In this document: piece by piece, positions 41,552 to 50,415 of the stretch
How the letters are laid out: each line of letters starts with the position of its first letter
Numbering within the stretch: position 1 is the stretch's first letter
Assembly (NCBI GenBank): GCA_945883815.1
Contig: CAMCYJ010000013.1
Location: 1 to 58,709 of the forward strand
Direction: 5' to 3'
Origin: Akkermansia muciniphila
GTDB taxonomy: Bacteria; Verrucomicrobiota; Verrucomicrobiia; Limisphaerales; UBA9464
DNA: 58,709 nt
The notes under the pieces: model-generated
What the model saw: the letters and a program-made list of their open reading frames with translations, nothing else
What the model was told of the DNA's origin: nothing
The model's database searches: none
Position numbers and translations under genes: made by a program

Positions 41552-42985
41552 TCAGAGAATGTTGGCGGCCAACTCGGCCAGGCTGCTGCGTTCACCTTGC
41601 TGGAGTTCCACATGGGCCGACAAGGCCTGCTCTTTGAAGCGGCTGATGACGTAATTGAAGCCATTGGAGGCTACGTCCACGTAGGGATTGTCGATTTGGT
41701 AGGGGTCTCCGGTGAGCACGATCTTGGTCCCGTGACCGACGCGGGTGAGGATGGTCTTGGCCTCGAGCGGAGTCAGATTCTGTGACTCATCCACGATCAT
41801 GAATTGGTGGGCGATGCTCCGGCCACGGATGTAACTCAACGCCTCGACCACGATGGTGCCGCTCTTGAGCATGTCCCCGGTTCGGCGATGCTCGTGACCC
41901 ATGTTCAGATCACCCAGCATTTCAAGCGCATCGTGAATGGGTTGCATCCACGGCGAGAGTTTCTCGTCGAGTGATCCAGGCAGGAATCCCAGTTCCTTGC
42001 CCATGGCAATCGTGGGGCGGGCCACGACCAGCCTGCGGAACTCGCGGTCATTCACCGTACGCTTGAGCCCCGCGGCCAATGCCAAGAGCGTTTTTCCGGT
42101 CCCTGCTTTGCCCATGAGCGTGACCAGCTTCACGCGCTCGTCGAGCAGTGCATCGAAGGCGAAGTGCTGCTCGCGGTTCTTGGGCCGTATGCCCCAGACA
42201 TTTTGGCAATCTTGAAGAGGAATGAGCTTGGTGCCACTGGCATCCACCTTGCAGAGCACGGTTCTCTTGGGGTTCCCCTCCTCGATGAGTGTGCAGTACT
42301 CATTGGGATGCCGGACCCTTCCCGGAGGAAGCGTCACCTCACCGTTGAACTTGAGTTCGGCGATCGCTGAAGCGGGCAACGTCAATTCGAACATCCCTGT
42401 ATAGAGATCCTTCAGGTTGACTTGATCGGTTTCGTAATCTTCGGCGGCCAGTCCGTACACATCGGCCTTGAGTCGAAGATTGATGTCCTTGGTGACCAGG
42501 ATGGTCGGGCAGGACTTCTGTTCAGCCTGGATGCTCAGTGCCTGAGCTAGGATCCGGTTGTCCATGCTACCGGTGGCCATCACATCCCGTGCGGGACCTG
42601 CCTTGGGCGAAGATAGAAAAATGATCTGAAGTCGGCCACCATTGGCCAGTTGGACTCCTTTGTTGAGATTGCCCTGGCGGCGAAGGGCATCGAGCCGGCG
42701 CGAAACAGTGCGGGCATTCTGCCCCCGCTCACTCGTCTCTCGCTTGAATTTGTCCACCTCCTCCAAGACTTCGATGGGGATGAAGACGTGATTGTCTTGG
42801 AAGTTGAGCAGCGCGTTCGGATCGTGGAGTAGGACGTTGGTATCAAGAACGTAGTTCTTGATGCGAGTCTTCCCGGAATCGATGCCGGTCGAAGCAGTTG
42901 AAGCGGCGTTGCCCCGGGATTTACGGGGGGATTTCGCGAGGCCATTGGCCTTCGCGCCGATCGGATCCGAAGCGCTGTCCAGCAC
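41552..42985 (-). CDS. PhoH-family ATPase with N-terminal PIN domain
   Basis: A 477-residue protein of the PhoH2 type: a PIN ribonuclease domain (KNYVLDTNVLLHDPNALLNF, EVLEEVDKFKRETSERGQNARTVSRRLD) joined to a PhoH helicase-like ATPase with Walker A LMGKAGTGKTLLALAAGL and Walker B region QFMIVDESQNLTPLEAK. The KIVLTGDPYQIDNPYVD segment and the C-terminal GQxALSAHVELQQGERSSLAELAA fit. Such proteins couple RNA unwinding to cleavage. Start is GTG at 42985; the first 40 residues are Ser/Ala/Lys-rich and not conserved, so a later start is possible. Confidence 0.92.
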   Translation of the reverse strand: MLDSASDPIGAKANGLAKSPRKSRGNAASTASTGIDSGKTRIKNYVLDTNVLLHDPNALLNFQDNHVFIPIEVLEEVDKFKRETSERGQNARTVSRRLDALRRQGNLNKGVQLANGGRLQIIFLSSPKAGPARDVMATGSMDNRILAQALSIQAEQKSCPTILVTKDINLRLKADVYGLAAEDYETDQVNLKDLYTGMFELTLPASAIAELKFNGEVTLPPGRVRHPNEYCTLIEEGNPKRTVLCKVDASGTKLIPLQDCQNVWGIRPKNREQHFAFDALLDERVKLVTLMGKAGTGKTLLALAAGLKRTVNDREFRRLVVARPTIAMGKELGFLPGSLDEKLSPWMQPIHDALEMLGDLNMGHEHRRTGDMLKSGTIVVEALSYIRGRSIAHQFMIVDESQNLTPLEAKTILTRVGHGTKIVLTGDPYQIDNPYVDVASNGFNYVISRFKEQALSAHVELQQGERSSLAELAANIL

Positions 42986-43166
42986 GAGGCTTTGATGCTT
43001 CGGACCCGGTTGGGGTTCAAGGTGAATCCTTCGTTGATTCGAAAATGAGCCGAAATACGCAGTGACTTTTGGGTGACGGCCCGTGGGGGACGGTCGTCAG
43101 AGGGTTTCTGTCCCTGAATCGACCATCAGACACCTTTTGTCCATTGGCCTGTTGCAGTGTCAGACC

Positions 43167-43496
43167 ATGAAGATCCATGAACGATTCGATGAAGAGCGGG
43201 GTGAGGTAGTGGAATTAGCCCCCGGCGGTGGGCGCCTGCCTGAGGGGCTGACTGAGGGGTTCCAGGTTCGGGTTGTTCGTCGCATCGACGGAGACCATCG
43301 TCTCGTGGAGCGCGAGGGGCGTGAATGGGTGGTGGCTCTGACGCAAATGCGCTTCCGACGCCGTTCTTCTCCCGCAGCCCCGCCGACGGCTGCTTGTGAG
43401 ACTTGGAACCTTCCGTTGCGCGGGGTCCGTCCACAGACCTCGAACCGGCGCGGTATTGCGGCTATCAACCCAGGTTTCCATCGTCCCGGGCCTTGA
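43167..43496 (+). CDS. Small hypothetical protein upstream of parA
   Basis: An ATG at 43167 gives 109 residues: MKIHERFDEERGEVVELAP, then a charged core (EGFQVRVVRRIDGDHRLVEREGREWVVALTQMRFRRR) that looks like a small beta-rich domain, and a low-complexity Pro/Arg tail. No family recognised. An earlier start at 43083 gives a longer frame. It lies 78 bp before parA in the same direction. Several open frames overlap on the minus strand, which makes it uncertain. Confidence 0.42.
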   Translation: MKIHERFDEERGEVVELAPGGGRLPEGLTEGFQVRVVRRIDGDHRLVEREGREWVVALTQMRFRRRSSPAAPPTAACETWNLPLRGVRPQTSNRRGIAAINPGFHRPGP

Positions 43497-43574
43497 GGAT
43501 CCGCTTCCCGCTCTGCAGTGCGGCATTCTTCCGCGTTGCACCCAAGGTCTGAGCGGCGCGAGACTGAGCACCTC

Positions 43575-44363
43575 ATGTCTGCACAGGTCATCGCCGTCGC
43601 CAATCAGAAGGGTGGGGTGGGGAAGACAACCACCAGCATCAACCTCGCTGCGGGACTCGCGATGCGGGGTTACTCCGTGCTGCTGATCGATCTGGATTCG
43701 CAGGCCAACGCCACGAGTGGATTGGGCCTCGAGAAAACCGAGGGAGGCAGTGTGTACCGACCGCTGCTGGGACTCGGCAGTCTGGAAGATCGCATCCGGC
43801 CGACGGCCTATCCCAACTTGTCGATGATCGGCAGCGAGTTGGATTTGTGCGGCATCGAGGTGGAATTGGCCCGCTCGGAAGATGCCGTTCTACGTCTGCG
43901 CAAGATCCTTCAGCCATTGAAGGAGTCCTGGCGCTTCCAAGTCATCCTTCTCGATTGTGCCCCGTCCCTGGGCATCATGACTCTCAACTGTTTCGCGGCA
44001 GCCGACCGGTTGGTCGTACCGCTGCAATGCGAGTATTACGCATTGGAGGGCATTGCCATGCTGTCTCGCGTGATCAACCAGGTGCGCGAGAACGGCATCA
44101 ATCCGAGTCTGGAGATCCTGGGCGTGGTGATGACGATGTTGGAGTCCAGGACTCGTCTCGGGCAGGGCGTGGTCGCCGAAGTGCGCCAACATTTCGGTGA
44201 CAAGGTCTTCGACACGGTGATCCCCCGGACCACCCGTTTGGCCGAGGCTCCCAGCCACGGCAAGCCCATCATGGCTTACGACCCCTACAGCGCCGGTGCC
44301 GCCGCCTATGAGGTGCTTTCGGGCGAAGTCGCTCAGCGGTTGGGATTGCCCGGGGTGGTCTGA
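43575..44363 (+). CDS. ParA/Soj-type chromosome-partitioning ATPase
   Basis: A 262-residue deviant-Walker ATPase. The P-loop is KGGVGKTTTSINLAAGLA (K12, K17), the A' motif LLIDLDSQANATSGLG follows, and the Walker B strand VILLDCAPSLGIMTLN and the segment VPLQCEYYALEGIAML are typical of Soj/ParA. FDTVIPRTTRLAEAPSHGKPIMAYDPYSAGA is the conserved C-terminus. It should bind DNA and ParB as an ATP dimer in chromosome or plasmid segregation. No parB and no parS-like site is seen nearby; the following gene is a sulfatase 105 bp away. The ATG at 43575 is fixed by the P-loop position. Confidence 0.92.
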   Translation: MSAQVIAVANQKGGVGKTTTSINLAAGLAMRGYSVLLIDLDSQANATSGLGLEKTEGGSVYRPLLGLGSLEDRIRPTAYPNLSMIGSELDLCGIEVELARSEDAVLRLRKILQPLKESWRFQVILLDCAPSLGIMTLNCFAAADRLVVPLQCEYYALEGIAMLSRVINQVRENGINPSLEILGVVMTMLESRTRLGQGVVAEVRQHFGDKVFDTVIPRTTRLAEAPSHGKPIMAYDPYSAGAAAYEVLSGEVAQRLGLPGVV

Positions 44364-44467
44364 GCTTTGTTCTCCGGCTTCGGGTCTGGGCCTGGAAATC
44401 CAGCAATCCAGGACAGCCATCAAGGACTGGCTTTCCTCGGGTCGGCTGCCTGTGGCAACTTGGGTTG

Positions 44468-46030
44468 ATGAGATTTCGAGCCGCAATTGGGACAGCCTTC
44501 TTGTCGGCCCTCCTGTCAGCCGCGGTGCTGCTGGGGGCTGATCGGCCCAACATTCTGTTCATCATGACCGATGACCACGCGGCCCACGCCATTAGCGCGT
44601 ATGGTAGCCGCATCAATCGGACCCCGAATCTGGATCGATTGGCGGCCCAGGGGTTGCGTCTGGATCGTTGTTTTGCAGGCAACTCCATATGCACGCCCAG
44701 CCGCGCCACGCTCCTGACGGGGCAGTACAGTCACCGCAATGGCGTGCCGGTGTTCAACGACCTTGATCCGAACAAGACGACCGTGGCCCATCGGATGCAG
44801 CAAGCCGGGTATTACACGGCGATGCTCGGCAAGTGGCATCTGGGCTCTGATCCGCAGGGCTTTGACGATTGGAACATCCTTCCGGGGCAGGGACGCTACA
44901 ACGATCCGGTGCTCTATGACCGAACCGGTCACCGCATCTACAAGGGCTATGTCACGGAGATCATCACGGAGTTGACCGTGGGGTTGTTGAAGAACCGGCC
45001 CAAGGACAAGCCCTTCTTTTTGATGTGCCATCATAAGGCCCCGCACCGCGAGTGGACGCCCTCCGAGAAGTACCGCCGAGAGTTCGCCGGGCGTGAATTC
45101 CCCGAGCCGCCGACGTTCCGGGACACCTACGAAGGCCGAGCCGATGGCCTCAAGCAGAACCACCAGTCGGTGTTCAAGAACCTGACGCGGCACGATCTCA
45201 AGATGGTTCCGCCCGAAGGTCTGGTCGGGCAGGAGCGGCAACGGTGGATGGGGCAGGTGCCCAAAGAAGTGACCGTCCGCGAGAACGGCCAGGAGCGCGT
45301 CTTGCGAGGCGACGACCTCGACCGTTGGAAGTACAACCGCTACTTGCAGGACTACCTCGGTTGTGTTCAGAGCGTCGACGACAGCGTCGGCCAATTGCTC
45401 GACTGGATTGACGCGAACGGCCTGAAAGACAACACCGTGGTGATCTACACCAGCGACCAGGGGTTTTTCTTGGGTGACCACGGAATGTACGACAAGCGCT
45501 TCATGTACGAACCGTCGTTCCGCATGCCCTTCCTCATGCGGTGGCCGGGTCGTATTCGGCCGGGGACGGTCAGCGATGCCCTGGCCGTGAACTGTGATTT
45601 TGCACCGACCTTCCTGGACCTAGCTGGGGCCTCGATTCCGGCCGACATGAACGGTCGGAGCTTGCGCCCGCTTTTCAGCGGAAAGGCCCCGGCCGGCTGG
45701 CGGCAGGAGGTGTATTACCGCTACTACCACGACCCGGGCCATCACAACACCCGCGCCCATCTCGGCGTTCGCACCGCCACCCACAAGCTCATCCACTACT
45801 GGAAGATCGACCAATGGGAACTCTTCGACCTCATCCGTGATCCCAATGAGATGAAGAATCTCGCCAGCGACCCGGCCTCACAGACCGTGATGGCCGACCT
45901 CAAGGCACGTATCCTGCGCCTTCAGGCGGAGTTGGGCGATACGGGTCAGTTCGCCGACAAGATTCCGGCCGACACCGTCGATCGTCGCCCAAAACAACTC
46001 GACCACAAGCACCCCGACTCTCCGCTCTGA
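44468..46030 (+). CDS. Secreted type I sulfatase (arylsulfatase family)
   Basis: A 520-residue sulfatase with a signal peptide (FLSALLSAAVLLGA). The formylglycine signature is CTPSRATLLTGQ, with C75 the residue to be converted. The metal ligands D35 and D36 sit in RPNILFIMTDDHA, GKWHLGSDP and PFFLMCHHKAPHREW supply further active-site residues, and TSDQGFFLGDHGMYDKRFMYE gives the late metal/sulfate site. The C-terminal WELFDLIRDPNEMKNLASDP is common in PVC sulfatases. The substrate is probably a sulfated polysaccharide. A TTG at 44465 precedes the chosen ATG by one codon. It needs an FGE; the only FGE-like gene here lacks one catalytic cysteine. Confidence 0.95.
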   Translation: MRFRAAIGTAFLSALLSAAVLLGADRPNILFIMTDDHAAHAISAYGSRINRTPNLDRLAAQGLRLDRCFAGNSICTPSRATLLTGQYSHRNGVPVFNDLDPNKTTVAHRMQQAGYYTAMLGKWHLGSDPQGFDDWNILPGQGRYNDPVLYDRTGHRIYKGYVTEIITELTVGLLKNRPKDKPFFLMCHHKAPHREWTPSEKYRREFAGREFPEPPTFRDTYEGRADGLKQNHQSVFKNLTRHDLKMVPPEGLVGQERQRWMGQVPKEVTVRENGQERVLRGDDLDRWKYNRYLQDYLGCVQSVDDSVGQLLDWIDANGLKDNTVVIYTSDQGFFLGDHGMYDKRFMYEPSFRMPFLMRWPGRIRPGTVSDALAVNCDFAPTFLDLAGASIPADMNGRSLRPLFSGKAPAGWRQEVYYRYYHDPGHHNTRAHLGVRTATHKLIHYWKIDQWELFDLIRDPNEMKNLASDPASQTVMADLKARILRLQAELGDTGQFADKIPADTVDRRPKQLDHKHPDSPL

Positions 46031-46099
46031 GCCAGTGACGGAGGGCCAATGGAATCAGAGTCGGGGCATCACGTGCGATGCAGGGCTGGAATTGCGGAA

Positions 46100-46891
46100 T
46101 CACTCTTCCCGGTCTGCGCGTTCAAAGACCCAGAGAATTCGGTTTAAGGCGTCGTACAAGTCGGTGTTTTGTCTGAGATCCACGGTGTAGCGCCGGTCGG
46201 TATTGGCTAGATGGGTCGTGTGACCATCTACCCAAAGGACGGTGCTGGACTTCTGTTCATGGTGGGTCCGCGATCGTACATTGAAGACGGCGATATCGTC
46301 CGAACAGACAAACTGAGTATCCGTGACCAACGCCCGGATGGGGACGCCCTCGCGATTGTTACCTGGTGAATCGAGACGCACGGAGGGCGGTGTTTCCGGA
46401 GGATTTTGGAACATTCCAGTGACTCCCGCATGGCGGTAATAGTAACTGCACTGGGCTTGATTCGTTCCAACCTTGGCCAATTCACTCCGTGCGTCTATCG
46501 GTTGATCGGAGGCCGGGCAAAACAGAACCGCCGGCGTTTGACTCAGGGATTTTGCGAGCAAAAGCCCCAGACCGACAGGCCGACCATCACGGAGGGAAAG
46601 CAGACTCGTTGGTGAGCCGGTGGATGGATAGAGTTCAGACGGGTGAGAGAATGGCGGTGCCGCGGGGCCATAGGGCATCGAACCCGAATGGTCTTGGGCA
46701 TACAGATGAATGGCGAGTCCCACCTGATGCAAATTCCCGATGCAGATGGCTCTCTTACCGGCGTTCCGCGCTCGTCCTAGCGATGGTAGTAGCAAGCCAG
46801 CGAGAATCCCGAGAATGGCGATCACCACCAATACCTCGATGAGTGTGAATGCAGCAGGACGACGGTATGAAGTGATTTCCCGTCCTTTCAT
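46100..46891 (-). CDS. PVC-type pseudopilin (prepilin-like) protein
   Basis: A 263-residue protein with a short leader ([14 protein letters not shown]), cleavage before [20 protein letters not shown] (Glu at mature position 5), then [37 protein letters not shown], the hallmark of the large prepilin-like family of Verrucomicrobia, Planctomycetes and Lentisphaerae. The globular part includes VLFCPASDQ and a C-terminal FCxxxDGH-like [15 protein letters not shown]. The function of the large family is mostly unknown; some members may be exported to the envelope rather than form pili. Located 39 bp after the gene at 46931 in the same direction, so probably the third gene of a small operon with two PEP-CTERM-type proteins. 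Confidence 0.93.
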   Translation of the reverse strand: MKGREITSYRRPAAFTLIEVLVVIAILGILAGLLLPSLGRARNAGKRAICIGNLHQVGLAIHLYAQDHSGSMPYGPAAPPFSHPSELYPSTGSPTSLLSLRDGRPVGLGLLLAKSLSQTPAVLFCPASDQPIDARSELAKVGTNQAQCSYYYRHAGVTGMFQNPPETPPSVRLDSPGNNREGVPIRALVTDTQFVCSDDIAVFNVRSRTHHEQKSSTVLWVDGHTTHLANTDRRYTVDLRQNTDLYDALNRILWVFERADREE

Positions 46892-46930
46892 TTCATGGAA
46901 TGGATCCGGTTGGATTTTGGAGACACCGCC

Positions 46931-47905
46931 TTATGGCCGCCGGACGAACACTCGCATGAAATTGTGCCCCGAATTGCCGATGGGCAAGGTATGTTCAATG
47001 GAGGTGTCGTTGGCCGTTAGCCCCACGACCACCGGAGACCAGGCCAGCAAATCCGAGGACTCCATCAAATCGTAACTCTCACCCCGGCGTCCTGGCCAAG
47101 TGATTGTCCAGCTCTGGGCGGTCGGGTCGACTCGGAGGGTCATTCGGGGCGCTTCAAGATCGGGAAGTTCCTGTTCTAGTCGGATATTGTCCAAATCCCA
47201 ATATCCCCCACGTTCGGCATCCTCGACTTGGGACAGAAATCGAATGCCCATCGGACGGCCGGCCCAGGGATCGGTCGTCTGGACCAAAGGCGTGACCACG
47301 ACTGCGTCCACGAACTGCTGGCGGTTGGGGTAAAGTGCCTGAGAATTGGTGACACGCGTGGTGCTGACCGAGTGGATCTTTCCCAGCTCATCTCTCCAAT
47401 ACAGGTCGATGTCTATCGGGACTCCCGGTAGCATGCCACCGCCCTGTCCTATGACTCCCACCCGCAGCGTGTAGCGACTGCCGATCTCGAATCGATGGGG
47501 GAAATTCGAGTTCGCGGAGGAGTCGGGCGAGTCGGTGGAGGTGGCATCTTTGATCAAACCCACGCCCGGGATGGCAAACAGATACAGTGCCTGTTTCCCA
47601 TCCATGTTAGAAATATGGTCGGGGCTGCCGGGTGGGGTATTGCGGAAGACACCTGAGAGTTGATCCCACAAGAAACCTCCGCCCTCGGGATAGTCTGCAG
47701 GACGGGCCGTCTTTAGCCACCCATCCACTCGGATGTTCACGAAATCGGTGGCGGGGCTCTCAAAGGACCCATTGGGGACTAAGAGAGCCCGCTTCTCCGC
47801 CTCCATCACCATCGGCATCCCCAGAACGATTCCTGTGAGAATTACCCCGATCCGGCCGATCCGGGAATTTCTCAAGTATTTGGGGGCGTTCAAAGGGGAG
47901 GCCAT
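46931..47905 (-). CDS. Secreted protein paralogous to the upstream PEP-CTERM protein, without PEP-CTERM tail
   Basis: A 324-residue exported protein. A signal segment (RIGRIGVILTGIVLGMPMVMEA) is followed by an N-terminal domain LVPNGSFESPATDFVNIRVDGWLKT ... LWDQLSGVFRNTPPGSPDHISNMDGKQALYLFAIPGVGLI that repeats the pattern of the upstream gene. After a WDLDNIRLE strand, the C-terminus differs: SWTITWPGRRGESYDLMESSDLLAWSPVVVGLTAN looks like a fibronectin-like or T9SS-style 'ESSDLLNW' module seen in Verrucomicrobial secreted proteins. No enzyme motif was found. It begins 5 bp after the PEP-CTERM gene stop and precedes the pseudopilin gene. The start is ATG 47905; an open frame to 47977 exists. 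Confidence 0.82.
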   Translation of the reverse strand: MASPLNAPKYLRNSRIGRIGVILTGIVLGMPMVMEAEKRALLVPNGSFESPATDFVNIRVDGWLKTARPADYPEGGGFLWDQLSGVFRNTPPGSPDHISNMDGKQALYLFAIPGVGLIKDATSTDSPDSSANSNFPHRFEIGSRYTLRVGVIGQGGGMLPGVPIDIDLYWRDELGKIHSVSTTRVTNSQALYPNRQQFVDAVVVTPLVQTTDPWAGRPMGIRFLSQVEDAERGGYWDLDNIRLEQELPDLEAPRMTLRVDPTAQSWTITWPGRRGESYDLMESSDLLAWSPVVVGLTANDTSIEHTLPIGNSGHNFMRVFVRRP

Positions 47906-47910
47906 TAAGC

Positions 47911-48684
47911 TCAATTGAGCAGTCGTCGCCGAGTGATCAATCCAAGGGCGATTGCCCCGGCTCCGCCTAGCGCCCATGTGGAGGGCTCAGGAACGGCCGC
48001 CAAGCGAACACGGTCCAATTCCCAATAGGCGATGCCGGGTCCACCGTTCTGGCTGATGGACGTCAACGACACACCGATCGGGCGCCCCAGCCAAGCATCT
48101 CCTGATTTCACTCCGGTGAGAGACACCGAATAATCTTTCAAAGTCGACCAGGCCGCGGTGTCGTCGGCCGCTGTAATGACCGTGCCTGTCACCGGAACTG
48201 CGTTGGCCCCATCGACGTAGAACAGGCCGATCTGAAGCTGCGTACCCGTTGTCAGAGCACCACCGCCACGGACAGCGACTTGTAGCGAGTAACTCATCCC
48301 CGGTGTGTAGGTAGCGGGCACGACCTGATTGATTCCCACTCCGGGTATTGCGAACAGGTAGGAAACCTGGGTGCCATCGGCGTTGGTGAGATGACGGGGT
48401 TGACCTTCCGGAGGGTTGGGGAAGATGCCTGCCATCTGATCCCATTGGTCGGCAGTGATTCCGAATTGGGGAGGCGGGGCCGGATTTTTCTGCCACCCGT
48501 CGACGGTCGTCAGTGCGGGAAAACCCGCGGGAATCCGAGGGGACTCGAAGGAGTCATTGGCGATGTTGATGGATTGGCCCGACAGGGAACCTGTCACCAC
48601 ACAAAGCATCACAATACGAGTGAATTGATGGGTCGTTTTCAAACCAAGAAAAGCTGCGCGTGTTGAGACGTTAAGACGAGTCAA
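47911..48684 (-). CDS. PEP-CTERM sorting-domain exported protein
   Basis: A 257-residue exported protein. It carries a signal peptide (FTRIVMLCVVTGSLSG), a domain SFESPRIPAGFPALTTVDGWQKN ... WDQMAGIFPNPPEGQPRHLTNADGTQVSYLFAIPGVGI shared with the next gene, and a C-terminal PEP-CTERM tail: VPEPSTWALGGAGAIALGLI then RRRLLN. The tail directs processing by an exosortase, which should be encoded elsewhere. The fold probably resembles a beta-sandwich/carbohydrate-binding module, since ELDRVRLAAVPEP ends a GDAWLGRPIGVSLTS strand pair; that is inference. First gene of a three-gene minus-strand run. It is preceded by 282 bp without a supported gene. Confidence 0.9.
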   Translation of the reverse strand: MTRLNVSTRAAFLGLKTTHQFTRIVMLCVVTGSLSGQSINIANDSFESPRIPAGFPALTTVDGWQKNPAPPPQFGITADQWDQMAGIFPNPPEGQPRHLTNADGTQVSYLFAIPGVGINQVVPATYTPGMSYSLQVAVRGGGALTTGTQLQIGLFYVDGANAVPVTGTVITAADDTAAWSTLKDYSVSLTGVKSGDAWLGRPIGVSLTSISQNGGPGIAYWELDRVRLAAVPEPSTWALGGAGAIALGLITRRRLLN

Positions 48685-48966
48685 AAGCGCGGGATTTTGG
48701 AGGGACGGACGGGGTAGAAAACCGAATTCGGGCCCCGGATTTCAATACGAGGGGACTCTTCAGAAAAGGGCTGTCAGCTCCCCGGGACTGAGCAAGGGGC
48801 GGTACTCGATGGTCTCTTTCCCGACGAATCCGTCGCTCGAGGCTCGGACGCCTTACAGCAGCGAGTCTGCCGGACCGGTGATGGTGAGGAGTTCCATCGG
48901 GATTCAGGCTGCAAGAGCTTCGGCTGTCGCGATGGTGCGCCACGGGGGCTTGCCGGTCTGAGAGGT

Positions 48967-50214
48967 TTAGTCTTTTGGCTCGGGCAGCCAGCAGGCGAGG
49001 CCGGCGGCCGGGATGAACAGGATCGCCGCGTAGAGCAGGGCTTGGCGGACATCGCCCACTTTGGTGAACAGGCCGAAAAAGACCGTACCGCCGGCGGCGA
49101 TGAGCCGACCGATGTTGTAGCAGAAGCCCGCGCCGGTGGTCCGGAGCAGGGTGGGGAACAGGGGTGGCAGACACATGGTGAAAAGCCCGAACACCCCCTG
49201 ACACAGTCCGATGAAAAGGAACCCGATGAGGACGGCGGAGTGAGTTCGGGCCTCCAGGAAGGTCAATCCCATGACCACGCCGTAGATGAGGCAAAAGGAG
49301 ACGACCGCCTTGCGATATCCCACCGCCCGGGCCACCGCCGCCGCCGCGTAATTTCCCAAGATCGAGCCCGCCATGAGGACCATGAGGGCGATCACAGCAG
49401 CTCGGTTTTGCCCTGCGGACGAAAGGTCCCGGACCTCGGGCAAGTCGCGGATATACTTCTGCTGCCAGAACATGAAGGTCCAATGCGCTGTCAGCGACAC
49501 GCCACAAATGGCCAAGACGATCCACGTGGTTTTCGCGACCTTGCCGCGGAAGAGGTCGGTGAGCCCGGGCGGTTTTTCAGAACCGGCCCGCGCGGCATGC
49601 CACTCCTCCGTCTCGGGAACCGCCCGTCGGATCCACAACACGATGAGTGCTGGGAAAACACCGACCAGAAAGATGTAGCGAGGCTCCGCGTTCTCAAAGA
49701 GGTAACCGAAGAAGCAGGCCAGCAGCACGCCGATATTCACCGCGGTCTGGAGGGTGGCAGCGATCCATGGGCGCCAGCGTTTGGGCCAGGTCTCCGACAG
49801 CAACGAGGCACCCACGGCCCACTCGCCGCCGATACCCAGGGCCGAAAGGAAGCGGAACACCATGAGGTGCCACCACTCGGTGGAGATGGCCGAGAGCCCG
49901 GTGAAGCCGGCGTAGCAGAGGATGGTCAGGCAGAGGGCTCGGCTGCGGCCCATCACGTCTCCGATACGTCCGAAGAAGGCTCCGCCCAGCGCCCAACCGA
50001 TCAGGAAGGCGGCATTGATCAGCGCGCCTTTTTCGCCCACTTGCTTGTCGGTCCGCGGCAGGGCCAAAAGCTGTGCCACAAACGGGGTCGCAACCAGCGT
50101 GTAAATGTGCATGTCCAGCCCGTCGAACATCCATCCCAGCCAAGCCGCCAGGCCGGACTTCTTCTGCTGGGAGGTCAGGGAGCGAAAACCGGTGGCTTCA
50201 GAAGTGGAGGACAT
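48967..50214 (-). CDS. MFS transporter (aromatic acid:H+ symporter-like)
   Basis: A 415-residue, 12-helix MFS protein. The AAHS/sugar-porter style motif A region is GRIGDVMGRSRALCL, and GWMFDGLDMHIYTLVATPFV is the first helix with the conserved DGLD. FRFLSALGIGGEWAVGASLLSETWP and the second-half PLFPTLLRTTGAGFCYNIGRLIAAGG are typical of the AAHS or metabolite:H+ symporter families. Probable substrates are small carboxylic or aromatic acids; not determinable here. The 3' half overlaps only shadow ORFs on the plus strand. The next gene upstream, the ceramidase-like protein, is 201 bp away on the same strand. Confidence 0.92.
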   Translation of the reverse strand: MSSTSEATGFRSLTSQQKKSGLAAWLGWMFDGLDMHIYTLVATPFVAQLLALPRTDKQVGEKGALINAAFLIGWALGGAFFGRIGDVMGRSRALCLTILCYAGFTGLSAISTEWWHLMVFRFLSALGIGGEWAVGASLLSETWPKRWRPWIAATLQTAVNIGVLLACFFGYLFENAEPRYIFLVGVFPALIVLWIRRAVPETEEWHAARAGSEKPPGLTDLFRGKVAKTTWIVLAICGVSLTAHWTFMFWQQKYIRDLPEVRDLSSAGQNRAAVIALMVLMAGSILGNYAAAAVARAVGYRKAVVSFCLIYGVVMGLTFLEARTHSAVLIGFLFIGLCQGVFGLFTMCLPPLFPTLLRTTGAGFCYNIGRLIAAGGTVFFGLFTKVGDVRQALLYAAILFIPAAGLACWLPEPKD

Positions 50215-50415
50215 GGCGCGGGCGGGTGGGGCGAGTCAGTGAACCCCATCCTGGCCCCCCATCTCAAGCCCGGGTTGTGCCGTGTCTTCGGGAACGAATG
50301 CGCGATGGACTGGGTCCAGCGGTGCAGGCGCAAGACTTCATTGCCCGAATGGCTGGGAACTTTGAGCACCGTCTTGGGCAACACAGGACGACCAGCTTAC
50401 CTGCCGACCGATGCA

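Noticed and set aside
41530..41556. Tandem TTGTTCAGAG repeat between DUF4337 and phoH genes
   Set aside because: Only two copies of ten bases in a 53-bp convergent gap; no function can be argued.
43126..43603. Three overlapping minus-strand frames near parA
   Set aside because: Arg/Pro-rich, no motif, mutually overlapping; typical of GC-rich antisense.
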